Source: Tolypeutes matacus (taxonomy: Eukaryota > Chordata > Mammalia > Cingulata > Chlamyphoridae). Taken from it: a stretch of 64,000 nucleotides of DNA. Where the stretch lies: positions 36,583,427 to 36,647,426 of the forward strand of contig JAKSZT010054334.1 in the NCBI GenBank assembly GCA_026826555.1, given 5' to 3'. The notes beneath the pieces are model-generated. The model saw only the letters and a program-made list of their open reading frames with translations. It was not told where the DNA came from and searched no databases. Positions 37,960 to 50,799 of the stretch are shown piece after piece. The translations under genes and the position numbers were made by a program. How positions within the stretch are numbered: position 1 is the first letter of the stretch; each line of letters opens with the position of its first letter.

Positions 37960-38275
37960 AAGCTCTTTCCTGACCCAGGGTATTTGCACATAATATTTCT
38001 TCTGACTTCAAAACTTTTCTTGCTTTCTCCATGGTTTGCTTCTTATCATTCCCTCAAGACTCTGCTTTAATATCTCATTTATAGAGTTCCATTTTCCCTC
38101 TTGAATCATCAAAATTTATAAAGTGACATAACTTTTTAAAAGTCCTTTATCAATAAAAATCTGACACTGTAATTTTCATCTATTTATGAAATAAATCCTA
38201 ATTCCTGCAGTAAACTAATATGGAAGCTCTGTATGAAAATAAGAATTAACATTGTCTAGCTTCTTATTTCCTAAC
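37960..38275 (+). repeat. L2 fragment
   Basis: 'aagctctttcctgacccagg', 'atttgcacataatatttctt', 'ccctcaagactctgctttaa' and 'aaaagtcctttatcaataaa' match the L2 3' region. Confidence 0.6.
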
Positions 38276-38329
38276 CTTATTACTGAATGAGCCATGGCAG
38301 CATTATCCCTGCACTTCAAACCTTTTGCT

Positions 38330-38880
38330 AATTTCCCATGGTAGGTAGAATTAAAATCAAAACTCCATACTACCAATTATTTTCTTACACCTTTTCTTGT
38401 CCTCTCTTCCCCACATGCTCACCAACAGTGGCCTTTAACCTTTATATTCCTCTGCTGTCCCATGGTCTTTACCGTCTAAAAGATTTTCAAATGTCCAATC
38501 CCTCCTTTCACTTTGCTCTTCCTCCTGCTTTTAAGTTAACTATCCCTTTCCATCCTTAGCATCTCATCTCTCTCTTTACCTATCTCTTAATCTATTGTTA
38601 TCTATCTGCTCTATCCTTCAGATTAGAACTAATACCAACTTTTCAGGAAAGGCTGCTCTAAAGATTCTATTCAAAGTAGAGAACTATCTCACAATGTTAT
38701 TTGCTATCTCAACAAATAGTTTACTTCATAACACTACACAAAATTTGTAATTTTTAAAAGGTTTGCTTAATTGTTTATAGTTCTTCTCCATAAATAAAGT
38801 GTAAGCTTTATGTGGCAGTAGGATGCTCAATTAGTGTTAAGCAATAGTAATTGCTCAATTATTTGTTACAATATTGAATA
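38330..38880 (+). repeat. L2 fragment
   Basis: Begins near 'tttcccatggtaggtagaat' and runs through 'catgctcaccaacagtggcc', 'ctgctgtcccatggtcttta' and 'aataaagtgtaagctttatg' to 'gctcaattagtgttaagc'. This is a second L2 copy with the same orientation as the one at 37960. Confidence 0.7.
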
Positions 38881-39055
38881 TATTCCAACAATTTAATGAC
38901 ACTAAATCAAATGCTTAATCACCTCCATCACTGAGTAGTCAAAATTAATATTTAAAATTTAGCAAACTCAGTTTGGATAGTCTAAATCTCAATGACCTAT
39001 CATTTAAAGTGACTTGACTACTGATCGCTGTCAGTAGGTCTCTCCTCATTATTTG
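38881..39055. other. Intergenic DNA
   Basis: Nothing recognised. Confidence 0.4.
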
Positions 39056-39656
39056 TGATGGTTAGGTTCACCTGCAATTTGGCTAGGTAGTGGTACCCAC
39101 TTGTTTGATCAGGCAAGAACTGGCCGAATTGTAATGTGAGTATATTCCATGGACTTAAAGCATCGGTGAGTTAATTGCCTCTATGACTGTGATCCACAAT
39201 CATCTGAGAAGATTGCCTTCAACAATTAGTGACATCTCATCCAATCAGTTGAAGACCTTAAAAGGAGAAGTGATTTCAGCAGTCAGAAGAGAGAATTTCC
39301 ATCTCTAATTCAGCCAGCCAGCTTCTCCTGGGGATCTCATGGTGGATCTTCATCAGAGTTCCTGGCTTGCAGCCTACCCTATGGTATTTGGACTTGTGCA
39401 CCCCTATGGTCATGTAAGACAATATTATAAAAATCTCATAATATTTTTTGGATGTATGGGAGCCCTGTATGATGTTATGCATGTTTTTTTTTTTTGTAAA
39501 TTCACAACTTGTATTCTATACTTATTATTTATGTTTATGTATGTTCATGTATGAATGATATATTTCAATAATTGTTTTTAAAGTGAAAAAAAGTTCTCAT
39601 AATATTTATAGATATCTCCTAGGGTTCTGTTCCTCTAGAGAACCTTGACTAATACA
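39056..39656 (+). repeat. MLT2-type (ERVL) LTR, split by an L1 3'-end insertion
   Basis: Starts 'tgatggttaggttcacctgc' and ends 'tcctctagagaaccttgact aataca', with 'catctcatccaatcagttga' and 'aagaccttaaaaggagaag' between; all are MLT2 landmarks in order. The R/U5 part is interrupted at 39447-39594 by an L1-tail insertion. It appears to be a solo LTR: no internal gene region is attached. Confidence 0.85.
39434..39607 (+). mobile_element. 5'-truncated L1 3' end with 13-bp target-site duplication
   Basis: The word tctcataatattt is at 39434-39446 and 39595-39607. The 148 bases between read 'gggagccctgtatgatgtta', a T-run, 'gtaaattcacaacttgt' and 'gaatgatatatttcaataat', then an A-rich end. I take this as the extreme 3' UTR of an armadillo-type L1; the family call is from memory. 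Confidence 0.8.
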
Positions 39657-39941
39657 TTGTTAAATTAACTTTTTTTTTTCTACTCTTGTAATTCTCTTAG
39701 ACCTTTCTGACAGTGAAACTGTTAATCATTCACACCTTAAAATTCCCTTCTTGGCTTCTATTGGAACATCCTATTGAAAGTGGGGCTTTCTCTATCAATG
39801 ATACCATAAGGCTGCAATACTCTCAATAATAATAATGCAATAACATTTTTAAAAAACTCTACAACTGTTGAATTCAATGACTCCTATAAATTGACTCAAC
39901 CTAAAGTGTTGAAACTATTAATTGTTTAACAAATGCTGATG
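39657..39941. other. Spacer between two LTRs
   Basis: 285 bases without ERV protein similarity, so the flanking LTRs need not be the two ends of one provirus. Confidence 0.5.
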
Positions 39942-40365
39942 TGATGGTTAATTTCATGTCAACTTGGCTACATTAGGGTGTCTAGTTGTTTAGCCAAGCA
40001 AGCACTGGCCTAATTGTTACTGTGAAAGTATTTCATAGCTAGATGAGTATCCATAGTCAGTTGGTTGAATCTATGGCTGCATCTAAAATCCACAAAGAAG
40101 TCTGCCCTCAGCAATGAAGAGAGTTTCCTCATCTGATCAGTTGATGGTCTTAAAGCATGAACTGAGGATTTCAGAAGTTAGAAAGATGAATTTCTCTCTT
40201 TTTGTCAGTCAACTAGCTCCTCCTGGGGAATACAACTTCACCTTCATTGGAGTTTCCAGCTTGCACCCTGACTAGGAATTCAGACTTGCCAGTCTCCACA
40301 GTCTTGTGAGCCAATGCCTATATATCCCGTTGGTTCTGTTTCTCTGGACAACCCTGACTAAAATA
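39942..40365 (+). repeat. MLT2-type (ERVL) LTR, full length
   Basis: Starts 'tgatggttaatttcatgtca' and runs through 'acttggctacattagggtgt', 'gatcagttgatggtcttaaa', 'tccagcttgcaccctgac' and 'cttgtgagccaatgcc' to 'ggacaaccctgactaaaata'. Same orientation as the LTR at 39056. The terminal CA has decayed to TA. Confidence 0.88.
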
Positions 40366-42164
40366 GTTATTTGCACATAAGCTGATCTACTCTCTGCTAT
40401 AAAGAAACTAGTGCCAAAATATTTGCTTTAACTTCAATACCTTGATTATATTGTTCCCAAGGTTTGAATTACTTTCAAACATCATGAATTATGTAGATGT
40501 GTATGTGTGTATACATGCACGCGCAGGGGTATACACCCATACATTGTGGGTCAAACCAGAAATGATCATTTTATACTTCAATAACTGCTTTACTCTATTT
40601 ACTAGAGATATACACCCACAGCAAAGGGAAGGATGCCCTGAAATGAATCAGTAAATCACAGTCTTATATAAAGGAAGTAGGCAATGTTAGGTGTTATTAT
40701 ATTGCATGTGAAAATTAAAATTTCACAACTTTCTAAAACCTATGTAATTCTCTCTAGTTAAAAAAAGAAACTGATTCATGCATGACTGACTAGAAGTCTG
40801 GAGATTTATATGATTGCTAATAGGCCTCTCTAAGCTTCATTTTTGTAAATTTGGGAAATGGGCATGTGAAATAGTTGTGCAAGATAGCTACAAAAGCCAT
40901 ATGTAAATCATAAGACTTAGAAAATTTTTTAAAACATCTTGTTTTGTGGGTTAGTAATAATGAAAAATCTTTCTTTTTTTTCCTGTGTCATCTACCACAG
41001 TATGTCCCTATACCCTTCACTGCACAGGGTTGAGCACACAACCAACTCTCAATACTAATTTATTGATTTATTGAAATATTAGGTGGTTTCATTATCTCTG
41101 CATAGCTAGGCATTTTTTTCAGTGTCAGAAATCCATAGGCAGGGTTTGCAATGCTCATGTCGAAGCATAGATTTGTAGCAGTAGATCAGAAATAAAGGAT
41201 CTGTTAGTCTGTTCTGTTGAATATAAGCATTGATCTTAGAATATAAGCATCAATCAGACAAGAATCTTGAAAGTCAGAGAAAATTATATTAGTAGCCTAT
41301 TACAATCATATAAATAATATTATAAGGAGTATTCACTAGTTGAAAATTTGACTCATGAAAACAAAGTACTTTTTATTTTCCTTGAAATATAATTAACTTT
41401 TCTATGCAAAACCAGCATTTTGACTAGAACACATACTTCTTTCATTTTGTTAAATTTTAAAAATACAATTATGACTTTATACTGCATTAATATACAGCAG
41501 TTACTATCCATAAAATCCATATACCCAGTTCAATAAATATTAATGTACAAGTTCCATAATTGGCAAAATCGCCTTCAGAAAATTTAATTGTTTTATTTGA
41601 ACTAACAGGAAAATACTTAGTGCACTATTAAATCTCTTAAGTTCCTCACTGTCCAATGCAAAAAAAAAAAATTTTGTAATCTTTAACTTATTTTGCATAT
41701 TCATTACTTTCTCATTATCCTTCCCACTCACATGGGAGAATAAAATTAACTTAAGCAATTTGTCAACAGAAGCAAGGATTTTTAATACATTTATCTTATC
41801 TGAAATGATTTTAGAATATACTTTATATACAGTCATCTATGAATGGTGACTATTCCCAAAATAAAATTATGCAAAAGATTGATTTTCAGTTTTTTAACTC
41901 ATCTGGAAAATTCCTCACTCATCAGAAAAGTAACACTTTGATTAATCAGGAATCATATATTGTGAATACTCAAGTGTACAGTAATTTATATTCTTTACAA
42001 AATGCTAATGAAAGTTTCAAGACCAGCTATTGAAAGTTTTATTTCCAAAATTATGTCTATACCATGAGGCAGGCTAATTAAATTTATAATGAATTTTTGA
42101 AATAAATATGAATATCTACCTTCAATTAAGCCCAACAAAGTTCTAGTTGCCTAGGAGGGTTTAT
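40366..42164. other. Intergenic DNA, nothing recognised
   Basis: AT-rich. Short GT/CA-rich patch at 40496-40540. A 98-residue - frame at 41540-41836 has no domain. Confidence 0.45.
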
Positions 42165-42345
42165 TTTTATTTAATCCACATAAAAATCTAATGAGTTAGA
42201 CTTCATTAACTTCCATTATGCTCATGATGAAGGTGAGACTCAAAGAAATTTAGTATGTTGTCCAAAGTCACACAGCTAATATATAGCAGAGAAGGATTTG
42301 GCACATGGTTTGAATTCAAAGCCGGTGAAGTTACCATTCTGCAGT
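42165..42345 (+). repeat. MIR SINE
   Basis: 'ccattatgctcatgatgaag', 'tgtccaaagtcacacagcta' and 'gaattcaaagccggtgaag' follow the MIR core and 3' part. Confidence 0.75.
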
Positions 42346-42539
42346 CAAAGGATAACAAGGGGGAATAATGCATATAATAATCCTTAGCAAATGTGATTGA
42401 GATATTCTTATGCAAATCATATTTACAAATATTTTATAAAATGGCAATACATTTCTAGCTACATGTTCTATTTTTCTCAATAATCATGCTATTTCTTTTG
42501 GGCTCTCATGGCATACTGCACAGTATAATACTTAATTTA

Positions 42540-42665
42540 ATGTCTCAGAATTATTTGTTCACAATATATCTATTTATTGGGCTATGTGTATTCCTATTTG
42601 TATCCTCATTACCTGGCAATGTGCTCAGAATTTAGTTAGTGCTCAATAAATATTTGTTGAATGAA
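42540..42665 (+). repeat. L2 terminal fragment
   Basis: 'cctggcaatgtgctcagaat', then 'agttagtgctcaataaatat' and 'ttgttgaatgaat', the classic L2 3' terminus. Confidence 0.8.
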
Positions 42666-43490
42666 TCAGATATGTATAGTGCTGAAGTTTTCATTTTTTT
42701 AACTTATCCTTTTCCTTTAGAATCCAAATCAAACTCTTCTGCAACCATCTCTCAAAATATATATGATACAAAATTCTACCTGTGTTTTGATTATACTCTA
42801 TGGTCAAACTTGATATGCATAATAACATATGCATAGTAACATTAAGAAATGTGGTGAAGGGGATTCTAAGAGCAAATTAAAGAGGATCCATTCACTGAAA
42901 AATAACCTATCTATCATCCTACCAACAGGCCTCAAATTTTTACAATTAAATTCATTCTCAGATTATAGGTGTTGTTTTTTTTTTAAAAAAAATTTAAACA
43001 GAGGACTCTCTTCAGAAATATACACTTATGTATAAGCTCAGTCTATTAAACAGATAAAGGTGAGGTTACCTTTATTCATGAGGGAGAGTGTAAACCACAG
43101 CCCAGTCCATGATTGTTTTTACTGACCCCTAATTTTCCAGCAAATCTTTAAGAATGATGCGGACCTTTTGGTATCTTTTGGATCAAATTTGAAAAACTCT
43201 AGAAACAATTATGTAATATAAATTATTTTATCTGGTAAGAATAATCTATTACTATTGAAGCATAATTTCGATTATGTAAGCATCCTACATCAGTAAAAAA
43301 GGCCAGAAGAAAAAAAAAAAAAAAAAAAAGGAAAAGGAGAAACAGGTTATTGTTGAGGAACAGAAGATGGACAGAACTTAAACTTTCTAAAACATAGTTA
43401 CCTATCTAGAAAAGTAGCAAAGGATGATGAGCTTCAAGGAACATCTACATGCCTTAGGAATCGGAATTTTGCCACAACTCCATGTGTTTG
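42666..43490. other. Intergenic DNA with an A20 run
   Basis: No supported gene. A pure A-run at 43310-43329 within 'cagaag...ggaaaagg'. Confidence 0.5.
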
Positions 43491-44740
43491 TACATATTAA
43501 TCCCTCCTGGGCCAGTTTACATCATCTTTTACCTGCTTTACTGTAGTAATTTTCTAATTGGTTTCCCTTTTCCTACATTGCTTTCCTATTTATTCTGACA
43601 CAGATGCCAGAGTGGTCTTGGAAAATGCAAGTCAGTTGTCATCATTCTCCAAATCCTCCAATGGCTTCTCATCTCATTTGGAATGAAAACTAAAATCCTT
43701 GAATTTGCCTGTAAAATCCTGTGAAGCATTTGGTGCTTGCTGCCTCCCTGAGCTCACCTCCAACTCTGCTCTGCCTTGTTTACCATGATCCAACCTCTCT
43801 GGCTCCATCAATATGCCAAAATTTATCATGCCTTATGGTCCTTGCTTTTCTATTCCTTCTGCCTGGAGCACTGCCCCAGATACACTCACAGCAGGTACTT
43901 TCACTTCCTTCTGGACTCTGTTGACTTGACACATAAACAATAAGGCCTGGTCATTAAGACAACTTTAATTTTAATCTCCTCCCTTCAAAGTCCATTTCTT
44001 TCTTCTTTTGTTTTTGTCTCCAATGTATTATTGTATTCGTCATCACTGGATATATTTATTTACTTCTTAAGTTTTAGTTTCTATCCCTTACCTCAAGTAT
44101 TTAAGCTCAATAAGAGCACAGATTTTGGTTCATTTTTTTTTTTTTTTTGACTGCCACATCACCTTGAACTAGACCTTGCACATAGTAAATGCCCGTTGTA
44201 TTAGTCAACCAAAGGTGTGCTAACGCAAAGTACCAGAAATCTGTTGGCATTTATAAAGGGTATTTATTTGGGGTAGAAGCGTACAGTCACAAGGCCATAA
44301 AAATAAGTTAGTTCCCTCACAAAAGTCTGTTGCCATGTGTTGGAGCAAGATGGCTGCTGGTCTCTGTGAGGGTTCAGCTTTCCTTCTTCCTCCTAAGCTC
44401 CATAGTCCCAGCCTCTTCCAATCTCAGCTCTAGGCTGGCACAAGGCTCTCTCAGGGGCTCCTGTGCCATGTTCTTTACTGGGTGAGTGTCTGCCCAACAA
44501 GGGGGCGGGCATTCATTGTCCTACTGACGTGCCCGAATCAAAGCCCTATTCTTAATTTAATCAAGTAAAAGTGAAACCTCTGAATTTAATACAATCAAGA
44601 GGTATCACACCCAAAGGAACAGACCAGTTTACAAACATAATCAATATTTCTTTCTGGAATTTATCAATAGTATCAAACTGCCACACTTATTAAAAACTAT
44701 ATTTTAATAGATGAAAGGATGGGTGGATGAAATTTTAATG
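43491..44740 (+). repeat. Long L2 3' region, split by an LTR
   Basis: Left part 43491-44196 ('ccagagtggtcttggaaaat', 'cctccaatggcttctcatct', 'tgccttgtttaccatgatcc', 'ttctgcctggagcactgcc', 'tgcacatagtaaatgcc') and right part from 44686 ('gatgaaaggatgggtggatg') are consecutive L2 pieces. The LTR at 44197-44685 was inserted later. The 67-residue frame at 43721-43924 is L2-derived. Confidence 0.82.
44197..44685 (-). repeat. Full-length LTR of the TGTGGCAGTTTGA family, inserted in L2
   Basis: On the - strand it starts TGTGGCAGTTTGATACTATT at 44685 and ends with GTTGACTAATACA at 44197. Within it lie 'gtctgttcctttgggtgtg' and 'ccaaataaatacccttta', a polyadenylation-like region. Its length of 489 bases and TG...CA ends fit an ERVL/MaLR-like LTR. 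No clear 5-bp duplication remains. Confidence 0.85.
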
Positions 44741-47676
44741 TAATTAAAGCTTATGAATTTAAATATGAAGTCCTTGAAAATAATTGTAAACAATTACACT
44801 GAAAAACATTCCTAAATATATTGCATGTTTCATTGCCTCTTTCTTAAACTGATTATGCAGAATATATCCTGAATGTTTCTTGAGTGTTTTATTATCCTTT
44901 AGGAATATAAATGAGAGTACCAAAATATTCCAAAAACCATTGAGTTTTATAAATCTATTTAATCTTATACTAAATAGACACAAGCTTTTATAGTACTTTT
45001 AAAAAATATTACAGATTTTCTATCTTCTTTTCACAATAAAGTGTCATTTTCTTCAAAACTGAGTGATGTTATTAATTCCAAAAAGATTTATTAAGTTCCT
45101 ATGCCATGATAGGGACTATGAATTAAAAATTATATTAGATGTATTCCATCTTCCAGAACCATCTTAGCCTAGTTAGAAAATTTTCTTAATTTTTTCATAT
45201 ATTATTGCCCCAAACAGGAAATATTATTTTTTAGTCATAAAGCTCAATTCTGAGAATTCTAGTAGAAGTCTCTTTTCTATTTCAGCACAGCAAATTCATA
45301 GATAATTAACAGTCTCAGAAATATGAGTCACACAATTCATCAAAGTATACTTGCAATACTGCCCAATATGAGTGTGTTTTCCTTTTTTATTTACTTCTGC
45401 ACATGAGAAGAGGAAGAATAAATGTATGAAATAGTGTCTAAGATATATAATAAAAGAAACTTTTCTTAAGCTAGTGGAATTTTACCTTTTTTTTCTTCTT
45501 ATATTATGTTTTATAATATCTAACAACTGAGATTTTTATGAGGATTAAATAAAATAGCTGCCTCACACTTAGAAGGATGTCATGAAATGGTACTTCGTTT
45601 ATTAGATCCCATGGAACATTATTTAAGAAAAAAAAATTAATGGCAATATAAAGAAATCTCTCTCTACCTAATTGTTAGAAAAATATTCTATATTTAATCT
45701 GAGAATCTATTGAGTGGGAAGAAATTTGAGGAATAGAAATGATGCTGCAAATTTATCATTTGTTTTGCTTCAGTCACCTTCATTTATATTTTTGTCCTAG
45801 ACTTATATATACACTAGAACTTAAGGTAGACTGCAATTTCAGGACTTATACGTAGGGTCATATTTACAGATATATCTGTTCTATAATTTTCCAGATTTTA
45901 CAGTATGCCTGTTCATAATGTATGCTGTATTTCTCATGCTGTATAGAAAGTAAGACTTTTTATCTTTCACAAAAGTTGACAGCCCTACTAGCAGTAGGAA
46001 GGAGAGGTCATCATCATAGCAGGAAACAGGCTCAAGGACAGGGGTTAGTTGGATCACTTCCCATGGAATTGACTAATAATAATGTCCTTTTGGACTAGGG
46101 ACCATTGGCAATCTTGACTGGTTGTCAGAGTCAGTTATATATTTAGGTGCCTTTTGTTGTAATATTCAAAATAGAAATTAAAAACTAGTTTACTTAGAGT
46201 AACAATCTTCAGGAGGAATTTGATTTCTGACAATAGTCCCCTCAGAGCATTCTTATATGCTTTACTTGAAATAAAAATCACAGTACTAATTCTAAAACAG
46301 AATCTATTGAAATGTTCTTAGCTGTTGTTAGTTCATATATGATTTGCACATGGACTTGAGGAAAAGGAAAAAAAATAACATTTGAAAACTATTTGTATTT
46401 TGCATTATATCCTTAATCAGAATTGTGTTAAAAGCCAAAAGGCTCTTGGCTTCTAAGTCATGCTATTTCTGCTCTAGATTTTTAAAAAGATCTGCTAACA
46501 ATACAGATGAATGCAAATATAGAGGTCTGCTAGATATGTCTGAAGATGGAAAGAGAAGTATAGACATATGACATGAGAAAACTTATTACAATTTTCAAAA
46601 GCCCATTTGGTTTTCCAAATGAGACACAAGAGAGTAAAATATCACCCACAAAATTCACTCAGGATTGATATAAAATAAGAGGGCATTTTCAGTCTCCTCA
46701 AAAGGAAAAAAATAATAATTGCTGCCAGCTTGAAGCTAACATTTTAAATTTCTGTTAATTTATCCATGTTTATTCAGATACAGTTTTTTTAATAATTTGC
46801 AAATCTGTACTATATACACTATAATCTTACACATTATGTTGATAATGGTTAAATCTTCAGGAGATATATACTACTTCACATCAATACTGGCAAAATAAGT
46901 ACATCTTGAAAAATAATGAAACTTCCCTTACACTGTGGAAATCTTAACACCTTTGCAAATATAAAGAATTATTAAAGCAGTTTTCTCTTTAAAAGATTCA
47001 GATATTATACAAAATGAGGACTATGCTACCCCTAAATATTTTTTACACCAAAAAACATTCTTGGAAAAATAAGTATATATTTATATGTGTGTGTGTTTTT
47101 ACCCTAGCAAATTTTTGAAAAAGTGTAGGGTTTTTACTTAATCATACCATATGTCCCTGATTAAACAGTGTGATGAACCAAACAGAATCCAATAAATACA
47201 TCAAAAGAATTAAATTTTACAAACCACTTTTAATGTTCTACATGCAAATTTGGGAAATTAAAAAACCACATAAATAAAAACCCAGATCATCATTAATATG
47301 AATGTCTTCTTTTAAATGTCATTTTGAATTCACACATTCATGCAATTAATTCAGTAATTTACATATGAGAATTTCTCAAATATACACATTTATTGCCAGA
47401 ACCAAAAAAAAAAAGGTCAAATAAACCAGAGGTAGAGAAGGTTTAAAATGGCCCCTGAGGATCAATTAACACCTAGAAATGTTTCTTAAACAGTCACTTG
47501 ATTGCTACTTAACTAAACTATACTTATCCTTTAATGGAGATTAATACACCCTGAACAGGGTGTTTATTTTTTTAAGAGATAAGAGTTTGTGATATTATAC
47601 ATGGGGTCATTTAGCAATAGTGCTCTATGGTGTTATGTTTTAAACCTTTTAGAGAAGAAAATGCCATTACAAGGTG
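44741..47676. other. Intergenic DNA, nothing recognised
   Basis: About 2.9 kb of AT-rich sequence. No supported gene or named repeat. Confidence 0.45.
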
Positions 47677-48130
47677 ATTTGTTTCTTCACTGCTAAAGCA
47701 AATAACATGCAGTGGGGTGGCTTAACCAATGTGAATTTATTGGTGCACTGTTTTGAGGCTAGGAAAAGTACAAATCAAGGTATCATCAAGGTGATCCTTT
47801 ATTCCCAAAGACTGGAGTTTTGAGGCTGGCTGCTGGAGATCCTTGGTCCTGGACTCCTCTGTCACATGGTGGTATGTGGTGGCCTTTTCTGGCCTATTTC
47901 TTCTTTACTAGCACCTTTCACTTTCAGCTTCTTGCTGCTCCCTCTGTAACTGTTTTTCTTTCTCTGTGACCTTCACTATAAGTCCTTGAATAATAGGATT
48001 AAGATCCACCCTGGGCCACACCTTATCTGAAGTAACCTATTGAAGAGAGGTTATAATGGGTCCGCATCCATGGAAATGGATTAAATTTAAGAATGTGATT
48101 TTCTGGAATACATAGCACCAAATCACCACA
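47677..48130 (-). repeat. MaLR-like LTR, near full length
   Basis: On the - strand it begins 'tgtggtgatttggtgctatg' and ends in the 'ccaataaattcacattgg' and 'ttaagccaccccactgcatg' type terminus. The + strand shows 'ctaaagcaaataacatgcag' and 'ggcttaaccaatgtgaattt'. The middle ('cagcaagaagctgaaagtg' on -) resembles the LTR at 11107-11616. Confidence 0.8.
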
Positions 48131-50054
48131 CAAAGCTTTCTCCACTTAATTTCCATGTCCAAGATGATATGCATTTGTTTTCAATTTCATCCACTCATTT
48201 AAAAACTTTTCTACTAATTTGCATAGGAAAGTTTCACTAAAACAAAACCAGGACAAAAAACAAAGAACACAAGAGCCATCCTAAGGCATAAGCTTTCACA
48301 TTATAAACGAATTAAGTATTCAAATGCTTTTGTTGAGTGTTATTATGCAGAAAACAAATTACTAGATATTATAGAAAAGCTGTCAGGAAGATTTAAGAGA
48401 ATCAGAAGGCATGCTTCCTAAATAAGCACAGATCTAATTGAATCTGTTTAGAAAATGATTACTGAAAGAACTTTGGAGCCAAGAAAATGTTTGGTGCCAA
48501 ATCCAATTTTATTTATTGCTTAAATATTTGAGTTGTAGGAACTTTCACTGTGGTATATTTATAGACATGTTGCATCAAATGATTATGTGAAGAGAAAATT
48601 CTCCAAATTTTCTGTTCCCTGATTAGTCTTTCTTGTGAAGTTTGTGTCAGGTAACTTCAAATTTGTGGCTGGCTACCAATGGACAATTATTTAGAAGTTC
48701 CTGAGTGACTGAAGTGACAATTCAATTTAGTTAAAGAATAAGGTTAGAATAATTTAATTGATTTGTCTTTAAAAGAAAGTGTAAAGTGATCTTTAGGATT
48801 CTTAAAAGTGATCTTTATTATTTCAATGTCTTAGTCCTTGTGAACATGGATATCTTAAAATTTAATTTAATTAGTTTAAATTACGACTGGTTAAACAATT
48901 ATCCAATGTTAGCTCTTCCAACAGATTCAGGTTTTGTTGGCAAGAAACCTAGCTTTTAATTACTTGCTACTGTTTGGCATTGGGCCCCATTTATGGTAAG
49001 TGCTCAATTAATATTATGCATAATATAAATATATTCACAGTTAATATTATATAATAAAATATTTTTATATATCATGGATGAAATAAATGATGTGAAACAT
49101 TTCCCAAGACATTTTTTAAAGGATTATATCTAATATGTAAAGCTAAGTCTAATATCCAAAGAAATTCTTTTTTCATTTTCTTTTACCTCCCTCACTCTCT
49201 CCCTCCCTCCCTCTCTTCCTTCCTTCCCTTCTTCCTTCCCAACAATATTATGGTAACAGTAAAGTCAATAGTATAATTGTATTTTTCAATCAACATTTAC
49301 CTTTAGTTAACATAATTTCATACATACTTTATTTTCTAAATCATAAATCTTCTCATTTGATAATTTTGGATGAATTATATTTAAGCATCTTCCTAAGTAA
49401 GAGTGATTACTTTCTACTTACATATTTTATGTAGGCTGACAAATATATAAGTGTAGCTACATTTAAATAATAGATTGCAATACTATTTTAAACATACTAA
49501 ATATTGCCAGAAGACTAACAAATATATTCTATTCATGATCTGCTAAGTATATCTTAATATTTTGGTACATTTTCCTTTATACCCATATCTCAATCTTAGA
49601 CTTCTTCTTGGTCATAAAAAATACTGACCTTTAAACAGATAACTTTTAAATGGTAAGATAGCAATATTTACAATGCAGAGTAACAGGGGAATGCAAAATG
49701 GAATTTCAGAATAAGATCCAAAATTAATTTCATATTACATTTGAATGGTAGTATATATTAATGCATGAAGATGATAAAGATATAATAGATTTTTATAATG
49801 TGTGTCTTTTAATATTGTTTTTAAATAAATTTAAATTATAGCAAGTTAGAAAATCCATGAAGCACCAATTTCTATACAAATCATTTAATTACATGCACTT
49901 CAAATTTTCACACTACCTCTGATGGAAAGTTTTCTCTGTCCTGTTTGTGAGGTGTAATTTCATACAATGTTTTCTTCCCTAAGGGAAATACTTCCTTGAT
50001 TCAGTTCTTGGGTAAAAATGATCTGTCACCATTGTTTGCTTTAAAAGGTTTCTT

Positions 50055-50058
<4 letters not shown>
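48131..50058. other. Intergenic DNA; pyrimidine tract at 49187-49240
   Basis: No supported gene. The tract is a CCCT/CTTC-type low-complexity run. Confidence 0.5.

Positions 50059-50110
<52 letters not shown>
50059..50110 (+). repeat. (TC)26 microsatellite
   Basis: A perfect dinucleotide run of 52 bases about 1.4 kb upstream of the KLHL1 promoter region. On the - strand it reads GA and creates an artificial Arg-Glu repeat in a 98-residue frame at 49979-50275, which is not a gene. Confidence 0.95.
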
Positions 50111-50116
<6 letters not shown>

Positions 50117-50799
50117 CCTTAACACTGAATACTGAGTGAAAATCAAGGCACAGGGGACTGCAGTTCTGCTGATGTGGCATAAATCAATATTTAAAATGCA
50201 CAATAGTGATTTTTTTTTGTCTCCTGAATGTAGGGCTTTTGTACATTTAATTTCCTCTTTTATTAAAATGCCCAAGTTAGTCTATGAAAGACTTCAAATA
50301 TAGATTTGGCTTCTGTTTAAGTTTCTGTTCAACAATGAGGTAATAGAGAGTAAAATAAGTGTGCTTTAATGTTTGATCCCTGTGCCCCATTGGGGGCTGC
50401 TGAAGCTATGAATTTCATGAATGGACAACAACCATATTCCTGGTTGAGTTAAGGAACCCATTGCTTTCCTGACCCCCATGCCTTCAGGAACAGTTAGTGG
50501 GTCCTATTTTATTGGCGCATTAAAGGAAAAGAGGAAAAATATCCAAGTATTAATATCTAGCAAGGGATCACAATCACCATGATGCTATATAGAGATATAA
50601 GGGAAAAACACATCTTCCCTTCCCAAGCACTATTTGCCTGATAGAGCCTTGGGACACACTCGTTTATTATCTAAACTCTCCCATGTATTTTATGTCATGA
50701 TTTATGTACTAGGAAGTGGTAACTTGAAATTTTCTTTTATCATTTTATTCCAGTTTTTGGTTTACACTGAGAACAGCTTTTATTCGTAGGCACTGATTT

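Noticed and set aside
49979..50275. 98-codon - strand frame with an Arg-Glu repeat
   Set aside because: The repeat is only the translation of the (TC)26 microsatellite.
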